From an uncultured Eubacterium sp. (lineage in GTDB: Bacteria; Bacillota; Clostridia; Lachnospirales; Lachnospiraceae), in the NCBI GenBank assembly GCA_947385875.1, contig CANDMV010000034.1:1-32541 (forward strand): 32,541 nucleotides of DNA. The letters run 5' to 3'. Made by a program: the position numbers and the translations under genes. The stretch's first letter is position 1, and each line of letters begins with the position of its first letter. Under the pieces are notes generated by a model. That model was given only the letters and a program-made list of their open reading frames with translations, did not search any database and was not told the DNA's origin. Below, in pieces: positions 25,678 through 32,541 of the stretch.

Positions 25678-27150
25678 ATGCAGGATATGATAGAAGAATT
25701 AAAGCTGCGACTGCAAAAATTAAAAGGAAAAACAGATTCAGAAGAGAATCTAAAGGTTCATATTATTATGTGGCTGTTAGAAAAATTGGGATATGATAGA
25801 GACGATATGGATTTTGAACATAGCCTTTGCAGAAAAGATAAAGTCAGGTATGCAGATATCTACGTGCAGTTAAATGGTAATAATGGATTGTTTGTGGAAA
25901 CAAAGAAATATGGTAAAGATTTGGAATGGGATGATATTAAGCAGCTGGAAGAATATATGAATATGCATCAAATTATTTGGGGAATTCTTACGAATGGACG
26001 TCAGTATTATCTAATTAATAGTTCGATTATTTTAAATGGAAGTAAAAATGACGTTCTGGGCAGAGTTGTTTTATATGTAGAAATCGGAATTGGGAAAGGG
26101 AAAGGAAAAAATGAAAAATATTTAAAATATTATTCAGAAAAAAATATATTTGAGGATAAAGGAACCTATTTCTATAGGGATATTGCTCAATTTTTTGCAT
26201 TCCATCAATTAAAGGATAGCAGCAAAGAAAAGTATCAAAATACTTTATATAATTTTTTTAATTATTATGTTCAGGGAGGACATAAGTATACAATTTATAA
26301 TTGGGATCGGCATTTGGCACTGGAAGAAGTAACTGTAAATGATGTTATTGATTTTCTAAAAGCTGAGAGACCGTTTGGTCGTCCTTATTCTGGTAACGTA
26401 CCAAAGGCTAAGTGTGCTCATATTATTACAATGTTTCAAGTATTAGAAGAAATGGGGTATATAGGGAGCCATAGAGTAAAAAATCTGCTGGAACGGGCAC
26501 ATGAAGAATTTGAAGTGAAAGATGGCGAAGAAAATTTCTGTAATCTTTTGACGAAGAATAATATTAATACTATTTTAAATAAATTAAAAGAAACAAATAA
26601 ACCCAATAAAATAATGATCTTTACATTATGTTCTTATTATGGCTTTGATAGAAATACGATAGTTGAATTTTTTGCATTGCCATGGGAATGCGTTGATTTC
26701 TTGAATCATAAATTTATGCTGCATGGGAGAAACTATCACATGGTATCACTGCTGGAAAATGCATTACATGATATGAAAGAAAAATATAAAAGCAGAGGAA
26801 TTAAGGCAAAAGCAATCTATGTATCAAAGAAGGGGAGCAGATATCTTCCGGTGAACAAGGATTCTGTAAATGCAGTATTTGATGAAGACATAAAAAAAAT
26901 AAATGAAGGCGATGAATCCTGGAAATTATTTAATCCACAAAATACAAGGGCATTATTAATTTCAGCTATGTTTGATTCCGGCTGTTCTTTGGAAGAAATT
27001 TCGTATTTAACAGGAGCATCTGTATCACAGATTTTAAGATATGTTACAAATGAGCAGATTATTAAGGCAGGAGAAAAAAGGTGGAAAAATGGAAGTAAAA
27101 AAGGAAAGGATAATCATCCGTTCAAAGATATTTTTGATGAAGTATTGTAG
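25678..27150 (+). CDS. HsdR_N-like nuclease fused to a tyrosine-recombinase-like domain
   Basis: An intact 490-residue protein. Residues about 20-115 match the type I restriction HsdR N-terminal nuclease fold: SEENLKVHIIMWLLEKLGYD, then D60 (VRYADIYVQL) and E74-x-K76 (LFVETKKYG), and WGILTNGRQYYLIN. Residues about 183-262 look like a SAM-like core-binding domain (KYQNTLYNFFNYYV, then EVTVNDVIDFL). Residues 288-460 resemble an integrase catalytic domain with R325 (YYGFDRNTIVEFFAL), R424 (NPQNTRALLISAMFDSG) and Y455 (SVSQILRYV). The spacing R424 to Y455, with LTGAS where XerD has LLGHS, fits closely. The HxxR histidine is Gln (Q421) and the H/W position is Ala (A447). The start at 25678 has AGGAG upstream; an ATG at 25654 is possible. 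RloA and RloB follow in one apparent operon. Confidence 0.75.
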   Translation: MQDMIEELKLRLQKLKGKTDSEENLKVHIIMWLLEKLGYDRDDMDFEHSLCRKDKVRYADIYVQLNGNNGLFVETKKYGKDLEWDDIKQLEEYMNMHQIIWGILTNGRQYYLINSSIILNGSKNDVLGRVVLYVEIGIGKGKGKNEKYLKYYSEKNIFEDKGTYFYRDIAQFFAFHQLKDSSKEKYQNTLYNFFNYYVQGGHKYTIYNWDRHLALEEVTVNDVIDFLKAERPFGRPYSGNVPKAKCAHIITMFQVLEEMGYIGSHRVKNLLERAHEEFEVKDGEENFCNLLTKNNINTILNKLKETNKPNKIMIFTLCSYYGFDRNTIVEFFALPWECVDFLNHKFMLHGRNYHMVSLLENALHDMKEKYKSRGIKAKAIYVSKKGSRYLPVNKDSVNAVFDEDIKKINEGDESWKLFNPQNTRALLISAMFDSGCSLEEISYLTGASVSQILRYVTNEQIIKAGEKRWKNGSKKGKDNHPFKDIFDEVL

Positions 27151-27185
27151 AATGCAGTGAAATATAGACTTATGGAGGTGTTTTG

Positions 27186-28439
27186 ATGATTTGCGAATTC
27201 AGTTTTTCTAATTTTAGATCTTTTAAAAATGAAGCTGTTCTTGATTTTTCTGCTAGGCCAATTAAGGAGATAGAAGATTCACTGATTAATGCAGATAAAA
27301 TGCTGTTTTTGCCGGTTTGCGTAATCTATGGCCCGAATGGAGGTGGAAAAAGCAGTGTTCTAATGGCTTTAAAAACATTACAGGAAATAATAATTGAACC
27401 TTTGCTGCAGATGGGATTTATGAAAAATAAAAATGAGAAGCTTGCTTCTTATCCGGTTGAGAAACTGCGCAAAGAGATCAGCCGTGAAGGATGCAGCGAA
27501 ATGTACTATAAATGGGATAGAAGAAGCCGAAATGATGCGGTTGTTTTTCGTATTCTGTTTGTTGCAAAAGATAAAAAATATTGTTATGAGGTAACATTTA
27601 AGGATCAATGCATAATTGAGGAAAATCTTTATACGAAGAATACATGCATGGAAGAAATCAGAGTGATATTTGAACGGGATTATGAAGGGGTTTATCTTTG
27701 CGAAGATTTGAGGAATATGGATGTTGATAAATTGAATGCAAATCTTCCGTTGATTTCTTATATAGCGATGTTTAAAGATTTTGAAGCTGTGGATGATGCC
27801 ATTCGCTTTTTTATGAATATGCAGGTGCTGGGGTTTGACAGGCCGGAACAGAACTGGGATATTCTCGCAAGAGTGATGGAGAAGAATAAAAAGAAGTTTT
27901 TGAATGTGATCAGCAGTATGGGGATTGATATTGCAGATGTCCGGATGGAATATAATAGTGATGGAAAAATTACTGAAGTTTATACGAAACATTATGGCAC
28001 AGACAATGAACTTAGGATGAAAGAAGAATCCAGCGGTATTAGAAAAATTCTTAATGTTTTGCCGGTAATTCTGGAAGGAATGCGTGCGGGAACTCTGTTT
28101 ATCGTAGATGAATTGGACGCAAAGATTCATCCTGCTTTATTACAAAGTATGATTTCTCTGTTTACAGATCCTGTAATAAATGCGGCAGGTGCTCAGATGC
28201 TTTTTACTTCCCATGACCTTATTACAATGAATAGTAAGGTGTTCAGGCGTGATGAAATCTGGTTTTCTGCTATTAATGGTTATAACGAGTCTGTACTGTA
28301 TTCCTTGGCGGATTTTGAGGAAGAAGATGAAACTATTGGAAGTGTAATAAATTATAATAAGCAGTATCTTGAGGGAAGATATGGCGCAGATCCATATATG
28401 AAGAAAATAAAAAACTGGGAGGTGCTTTCATGTCCCTAA
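27186..28439 (+). CDS. rloA: RloA / AbiLi-type AAA ATPase
   Basis: A 417-residue ABC-class (AAA_15) ATPase, apparently intact. The N-terminus FSFSNFRSFKNEAVLDFSA is typical. Walker A is VIYGPNGGGKSSVL (G49-S56), the signature ESSGIRKIL (281-289), Walker B LFIVDELDAKIHP (304-315), and the switch histidine lies in FTSHD (340-344). Such ATPases work with RloB (AbiLii) in abortive-infection phage defence. GGAGG lies seven bases before the ATG; the TTG one codon earlier is not needed. It starts 35 bases after the nuclease-recombinase fusion and overlaps rloB by ten bases. The C-terminus (NYNKQYLEGRYGADPYM) is complete, so this partner is unbroken even though rloB is interrupted. Confidence 0.85.
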   Translation: MICEFSFSNFRSFKNEAVLDFSARPIKEIEDSLINADKMLFLPVCVIYGPNGGGKSSVLMALKTLQEIIIEPLLQMGFMKNKNEKLASYPVEKLRKEISREGCSEMYYKWDRRSRNDAVVFRILFVAKDKKYCYEVTFKDQCIIEENLYTKNTCMEEIRVIFERDYEGVYLCEDLRNMDVDKLNANLPLISYIAMFKDFEAVDDAIRFFMNMQVLGFDRPEQNWDILARVMEKNKKKFLNVISSMGIDIADVRMEYNSDGKITEVYTKHYGTDNELRMKEESSGIRKILNVLPVILEGMRAGTLFIVDELDAKIHPALLQSMISLFTDPVINAAGAQMLFTSHDLITMNSKVFRRDEIWFSAINGYNESVLYSLADFEEEDETIGSVINYNKQYLEGRYGADPYMKKIKNWEVLSCP

Positions 28440-29116
28440 AACCAAAGAAGCATAGTGATAAGAAAAAGATTCAGAAAAAAATGCAGCAGAAAAAAAGCAG
28501 AATGGGAACTTTGCATAAACTGCCGCCATATACTATGATTATATGTGAAGGTGTGAAAACAGAACCATTATATTTAAAAGGATTTGTTAATAAAATAAAC
28601 GAAAAATATAAGGAGATTAGCAGAACAGAACATATATTTGTTTACGGAATTGGAAGGAATACAAAAGGATTGTTAGAGTTTGTAGACCGGATGGCTGCTA
28701 GTGGAGGATGGGACAGATACGAAAGATTTTGGCTTGTATACGATAAAGATGATTTTCCATATGATAATTTTGACAATACGCAGTTTAGTGCGGAAAAAAG
28801 AAAAGGAAGCAAAATAAAAGTAGCCTGGTCAAATGAGTGTATTGAGCTGTGGTTTTTACTGCATTTTCAGGAATATGTTTCTAATAATGGCAGAGAGCAG
28901 TATATTAAAAAGTTAAATGAATATTTTGAATATTCAAAAAGCAGAGAAGATTTATATGATGTTATGATTCGGAAAGGATCATTAGAGGATGCGAAAAGAA
29001 GGGCAAAAAGATGATTGCAGGATTTTCAAGAGAGAGGAGTAACAAGTCCATCTGCTATGGTTCCGGCAACAAGGGTTTTTGAATTGATTGAAGAGTTGGA
29101 AGGTTACATAGAGTGA
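28430..29116 (+). pseudogene. rloB: RloB / AbiLii-type protein interrupted by one in-frame TGA
   Basis: The open part (28430-29011, 194 residues) has the RloB hallmarks: TMIICEGVKTEPLYLKGF (acidic motif E40), YGIGRNTKGLLEFV, FWLVYDKDDFP (D105, D107, D108) and WSNECIELWFLLHF. This is a Toprim-like nuclease fold that in RloAB/AbiL systems is the likely effector. At 29012-29014 a TGA interrupts the frame. The same frame then continues 33 codons with the expected family C-terminus (FQERGVTSPSAMVPATRVFELIEELEGYIE) to TGA 29114-29116. This is a single nonsense change, so the loss may be recent, and the truncated protein keeps the catalytic motifs. GGAGG is seven bases before the ATG, inside rloA. 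Confidence 0.8.
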
Positions 29117-29283
29117 TAGTCTGTATTGATTACAGTATTGTTCAGTACAGAAATTTATTGCAGCAGAAGTGATTTGCAAAAAGACAGATGCAGATAAGGA
29201 CACGAAATTAGCTTTTTTTGTAGTGCACATTTTAAAGATTGCTTCATCGTGATTGAGAATAAAATTGATTTTTGGAACATATG

Positions 29284-29414
29284 TTTGTGACACTAACTTA
29301 CCACCAATTCTTCGCTGATTTAGCATTAATTTACCTCACCCCCAACGAAGTTATGCGGCTTACAGCGATTTTCGCCGAAAAAAACTTAAAATTATTTGTG
29401 ACATTAACTTGACA
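29284..29414. repeat. Pair of 16-bp repeats resembling transposon-end binding sites
   Basis: TTTGTGACACTAACTT (29284-29299) and TTTGTGACATTAACTT (29395-29410) differ at one base and lie 111 bases apart in the same orientation. The second is followed by GACA, so the opposite strand reads TGTCAAGTTAATGTCACAAA, like a terminal TGT(C/A)...ACA site of DDE transposons with repeated end sites. The edge lies six bases from the start of the right-hand island repeat (29420). No transposase gene is present. The rest of 29117-29419 shows no gene. Confidence 0.4.
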
Positions 29415-29419
29415 CAATC

Positions 29420-29663
29420 GGGGTGGGGACAGCTGGATTTGTATAAGACGTTTGAGAATTTTAGGAATGTATGAAGATTTGAGAAAGAATATCCGCTGAC
29501 AGTAGAATGTTGGCGGATTTTTGTATAGAAAATAAAATTTCAAATTAGATACTTTTAGTAAAGCTGCAAAGGTTATGTTGCTTATATACAACGAATTGTT
29601 ATCATTAATAAAAGTTAATAAGGAGGCACAAAGTTCATAATATATAAGGAGCAGGAAACATGT
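29420..29663 (+). repeat. Right copy of the 245-bp direct repeat flanking the defence island
   Basis: Repeats the peptidase 3' end, its terminator and the promoter/RBS/ATG seen at 22096-22341. After the ATG and one further base the sequence diverges and the frame ends at once (ATG TAT CAA TGA). This copy therefore starts no gene. Confidence 0.9.
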
Positions 29664-29814
29664 ATCAATGAAAAAAGTGTATTTATTGATTTTCATGGAA
29701 ATTATAAAGAGGTATTTGACTGTATGTTTGAAGATGCTGCAGACAATGTGCAGAGTGGACATTGGCGGATAAAAGATGCGTTCAGGTGCGTTTTGATTAA
29801 TGTAAATAGAAAAT
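29664..29814 (+). other. Unrecognised gene fragment before the PIN remnant
   Basis: One frame reads SVFIDFHGNYKEVFDCM, then EDAADNVQSGHWRIKDAF and RCVLINVNRK to a stop at about 29823. It has no start codon with a ribosome site and no partner upstream. The codon pattern looks protein-like but I do not recognise the family. Confidence 0.3.
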
Positions 29815-30009
29815 GTGCAGTTTAAAGATTTTGAGGACTGCCTGCAGGATGAATGTGCGAGAATGGTAAATGCAGACTATCTGGTGACGTGCAATTTGAA
29901 AGATTTTAAGGCGGCTAAAACAAAGGTTTACAATCCGGATGAGATTGTCAGTGATACCAGAGGAAATAGGCACCACTGGTGTCTGTATCGTCTGGCCGGA
30001 TATCAGTAA
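29815..30009 (+). pseudogene. C-terminal half of a PIN-domain (VapC-like) toxin
   Basis: Reads FKDFEDCLQDECARMVNADYLVTCNLKDFKAAKTKVYNPDEI, given here only to mark the motifs: the DFEDCLQ acidic motif and the T(R/C)NxxDF motif are the second half of a PIN nuclease. The N-terminal half with the first Asp and the Glu is missing, and no antitoxin gene adjoins. It is not a copy of the toxin at 3071, whose matching segment (KAMDALQIAAA, FFTNDKQL) differs strongly. Confidence 0.65.
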
Positions 30010-30085
30010 ATTTCGTATGCTGCGGTGCGTTCCGCCGGACGATGTGATTTTTCCTTTTTCCAATTTTATAGTATTTATGATTGTT

Positions 30086-30113
30086 TCCTGTATTTTGGTA
30101 CAGGAGTTTTTTT
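30086..30113 (+). terminator. Intrinsic terminator
   Basis: TCCTGTA (30086-30092) pairs with TACAGGA (30099-30105), followed by GTTTTTTTG. Probably the original end of the PIN toxin transcript. Confidence 0.8.
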
Positions 30114-30220
30114 GTTTCACACTTTTTGACAGCTTATGTTTATGTGTTTTCACTAAGCCCGCGTTCCTGACCCGACGGGCATGATATGAGAACATGAAAT
30201 TTGTACCCAATTATAACAGA

Positions 30221-30240
30221 CTACCCAGCCGGGTAGTTTT
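30221..30240 (+). terminator. Small terminator-like hairpin
   Basis: CTACCC-AGCC-GGGTAG followed by TTTTC. The stem is short but perfect, and it sits directly upstream of the promoter of the surface-protein gene. It could instead be an operator palindrome, since it abuts the -35 region. Confidence 0.55.
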
Positions 30241-30264
30241 CATTTTTCGAAAAAGATTTATAAT
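30237..30264 (+). promoter_or_regulatory. Promoter of the surface-protein gene
   Basis: A perfect TATAAT at 30259-30264, with TTTTCA at 30237-30242 as a weak -35 box 16 bases upstream. The start site would be about 65 bases before the TTG start codon. Confidence 0.5.
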
Positions 30265-30336
30265 GATGATAACAGGCGAGAGGGGGTGTTTTTACAGTCA
30301 AGACCCAAAGGTTCGAAAAATGAGGAGGACACTATA

Positions 30337-32496
30337 TTGAAAAAAACAGGAACCAGAAAATTATTATCCGTTTTGCTGGCGGCGACGCTCATGGTACCGC
30401 CGCAATCAGCCGGGTACCTTGCGGCAGGGAAAAAGGAAGCGGGAAAAGGGCCGGGGAAGGAGCCGGAAACTACATATGCATTTGCAGCTGAAACCATTTT
30501 GGCGCAGGAAGATGCTTCCGGGGACACCGTGATGAAAGTCAGCATCCAAAGGAGCGGGAATACCGAGAAGGCTTCTGACATGGTGCTGCTTTCTAGCGAC
30601 GTCAATGCAGGTTATGGGGAGGATTACACGCTTACATATGAAGGCAAGACGCTGCCAAAGGCAGGTTCGCCTATCAGCATGTATGACGCGTTTCAAGAAA
30701 ACGGGATTGTCAGTGATTATGAGGAAGACAACAATGCTTTCTTAAACGCTCTGTTGTTAAATGCCGGTTATGCGCTGGAAGAGGATAACGAGCTTGTGCC
30801 AATGAATAAAGCGCAAAAAAGCGGCAATACCGAGGCAGCCGGTATAGCAGTGGAAAACGCTTCAGGCGGGCTGTCGGACGCGGATGAGGGTGGGGTCAAT
30901 TTCTACGATTCGCTGTCAACATTAGAAAAGATTGGCGCTACTTCTACGCGGACTGCCATTTCTTTTGCGGCTGGAGAGAAGACGAAGGAGGTCGCCCTTA
31001 CGGTCAAGGCGGATGGGCTGACAGAATATGACGAAAGTTTTTTCCTTAGCCTGGTAAGCCCCGAGACGGACCGATATCTGCAAAAACAGATGGAAGGGAT
31101 TCCGGACATCCCGCTAAAGAAGGGACGGGACCTTGCGGCAGCTTCTGTTACGATTGCGGATGCTTCGCAAAAAGGCCCGGAATGCAGCGTGCGCGCGGAA
31201 AAAGAAAACTATACAATCAAAAACGGGGAAGATACGGTTACGGCTGCCTTTGAAAGGACTGGGGCAGTGGATACGTTTAGTACCGTGGTATTGGAAAAAG
31301 ATGGGGATGCATACGGATATTTTTATTTTGCACCTTATCAAAAGGTACAGGAGGCAGAGCTGGAAGCCGGGGATTATCGCATTGTGGCGAAGGAGCACTG
31401 CAGTGTTTCCGGCGGCACGATATCCGTAGCTGCGAAAAAGGCTTTGCTGCAAAAAAAAGATACAGCGAAAAAAGATACAGCGGATAAGGCGTTATTGGAA
31501 AAGGATGCGGCGGACGTGGAAAAGCCGGAAACAGACCTGGATACCATCTATCCATATGACGCCCTGCCGGATGCGGATGAAGAGGACGGGCAGGCGGCAT
31601 CCAAACTGGCATCCTACAAGCTTGCTTCCCTTTCATCAAATGGCAACCCGGACTGGTTTCCGGACTGGGCGGATAACAGCGGGAAAAAAGAAACCGACGA
31701 CTATATCGCCTATACAAGGGATGGGAGCAGCTATTTTATCCAAGATACGTCCAACCGTGCCGGTTATAATAATTTTAGCTATATCACGGATAAAAACAGG
31801 ATGTCCAGCGGCAAAAACATTTATAATACGAACTGTCTGAATACGTCCGGCTTTTGTTCCGGGTTAAAGTACAACTGTACACGCGTCAAATCTTTTCAGT
31901 ATTATGATTTAACCGGGATTCGTTCGGTAGAAGCTTCTTATTATGCGGACGATACGCCTTTAAATATTACACTTGGCGTTGAGAAAGTCAATGAAAAAAG
32001 GGACGAAATCAAAGATAAAGGAATCCACAGCATTGCGGTAGACATCCCAAAGGGCACCAAAGATGGGATTGTTTACTTTCAGAATGACAACAGCGGGCAT
32101 CATGACGGGGCAGGCGTGTACTTAGCGAATGGGCTCAAATTCAACAAACGCGTCTACCAGATTGCTGTTAGCAATTCCAATAAGCTAGACTTTGTGACCA
32201 AGTCCGGGGATGTCGAACAGGTCGCCGCGGAAGCGGTAAGCAAAGACCGTTATTCTTACATAACTATGGGCGACAACCATAAAATTGCCATGAACCTGAA
32301 TATGTACGGGACTTACCCGATGGCGTTTACCGGATACCAGCTCCTTGACAAATATGGGAATGCAGTCAAAGGCACGCAGGTACAGAGCAAATCGAGCCAG
32401 ATTACCTTTAATAATTACTTCCTAAGGTCATATGAAAGATACAGCTATACGGCCAAACGGGAAGACCGGGATGAGGATTATGAAACCTTCCAAATC
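30337..32496 (+). CDS. Secreted Calx-beta-like surface protein, 5' part (truncated by contig end)
   Basis: A continuous frame of 720 codons from TTG at 30337, with AGGAGG eight bases upstream; the ATG at 30320 runs into a stop within seven codons. The first 30 residues are a signal peptide (KKTGTRKLLSVLLAATLMV, then small residues). A Calx-beta-like unit follows: VMKVSIQRSGNTEKASDMVL with AGYGEDY (about 65-97), then after a roughly 100-residue insertion ISFAAGEKTKEVALTVKADG and EYDESFFLSLVSPE (208-242). A second, weaker unit starts near NYTIKNGEDTVTAAFERTG. Near residue 370-390 is a low-complexity KKDTAKKDTADKA spacer. Calx-beta units are extracellular beta sandwiches of adhesins. No anchor is visible because the gene is cut. 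The DNA is richer in G+C than the preceding island. Confidence 0.75.
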
Positions 32497-32541
32497 AGAT
32501 CGGAAGAGCACACGTCTGAACTCCAGTCACTAATACAGATC
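32497..32541. other. Illumina TruSeq-type adapter and index (artefact)
   Basis: From 32497 the sequence is the standard read-through adapter: AGATCGGAAGAGCACACGTC, continuing to 32530. An 8-base index TAATACAG (32531-32538) and ATC, the start of the following adapter part, complete it. Translated in the frame of the preceding gene it yields the well-known contaminant peptide RSEEHTSELQS. It is not genomic. Confidence 0.98.

Larger units (their letters stand above)
30010..30336. other. Intergenic region with two terminators and a promoter
   Basis: No gene is supported here. It holds the hairpins at 30086 and 30221, a fragment of the dispersed repeat (GGGCATGATATG, about 30178-30189), the promoter at 30237 and a leader of about 65 bases. 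Confidence 0.6.

Noticed and set aside
416..29014. TGA recoding (selenocysteine or Trp) as the cause of in-frame stops at 416, 856, 22368 and 29012
   Set aside because: The damaged genes also carry frameshifts, deletions and a TAA, and intact genes in the window end in TGA normally. No selenocysteine element or code change is needed.
30300..30325. tRNA-like GGTTCGAAA near 30310
   Set aside because: The flanking arms of a tRNA cannot be built around it.

Overview
The window looks like a piece of a gut-type Lachnospiraceae (Clostridia, Firmicutes) chromosome. The housekeeping genes are of that kind (a nifS-nifU-mnmA sulfur-transfer cluster, ilvE, a divergent clpX, a Csp-like S8 peptidase, a LytTR two-component pair). 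Shine-Dalgarno sites are strong and promoters are sigma-A-like. The sequence ends in 45 bases of Illumina adapter plus index, so the right edge is a contig end and not biology.

Left accessory block (1-4075): the end of an IS3-family element abuts a broken DNA methylase / Mrr-type nuclease gene. An intact DUF2971 gene, a complete VapBC-type PIN toxin-antitoxin pair and a wrecked large serine recombinase follow. Core block (4354-9942): a promoter and 5' leader containing a Cys-bearing 28-codon small ORF and a UACG-capped hairpin precede nifS; then nifU, a 36-39 bp tandem repeat, mnmA, and a LytTR regulator / GHKL sensor kinase pair. Next comes a second graveyard (10010-11586) with an internally deleted Septu-like ptuA/ptuB pair fused to a manC tail, then a small Xre regulator and ilvE.

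The region 13371-14660 has no gene. It holds a 307-bp near-palindrome, a second inverted-repeat element whose end recurs alone at 19956, and four 36-37 bp tandem repeats. An apparent three-gene operon follows: a condensation-fold acyltransferase (HxxxDG), a zinc-ribbon membrane protein and an HSL-type hydrolase. Then come clpX with a small membrane protein, and the S8 peptidase.

Directly after the peptidase lies an AT-rich defence island of about 7.3 kb, bracketed by two near-identical copies (about 245 bp) of the peptidase 3' end plus terminator, promoter, RBS and ATG. It carries a multiply broken nSTAND-type NTPase and then an apparent operon of three genes. The first is a protein with an HsdR_N-like PD-(D/E)xK nuclease fused to a tyrosine-recombinase-like domain. 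The second is an RloA/AbiLi-type ATPase, and the third is RloB/AbiLii with one in-frame TGA. This nuclease-recombinase fusion joined to RloAB is the best candidate for an undescribed system. A PIN-toxin remnant follows the second repeat copy.

The last 2.2 kb, visibly richer in G+C than the island, encodes the start of a secreted Calx-beta-like surface protein read from a TTG codon and running into the adapter. Function calls rest on recognised motifs, not on database searches.
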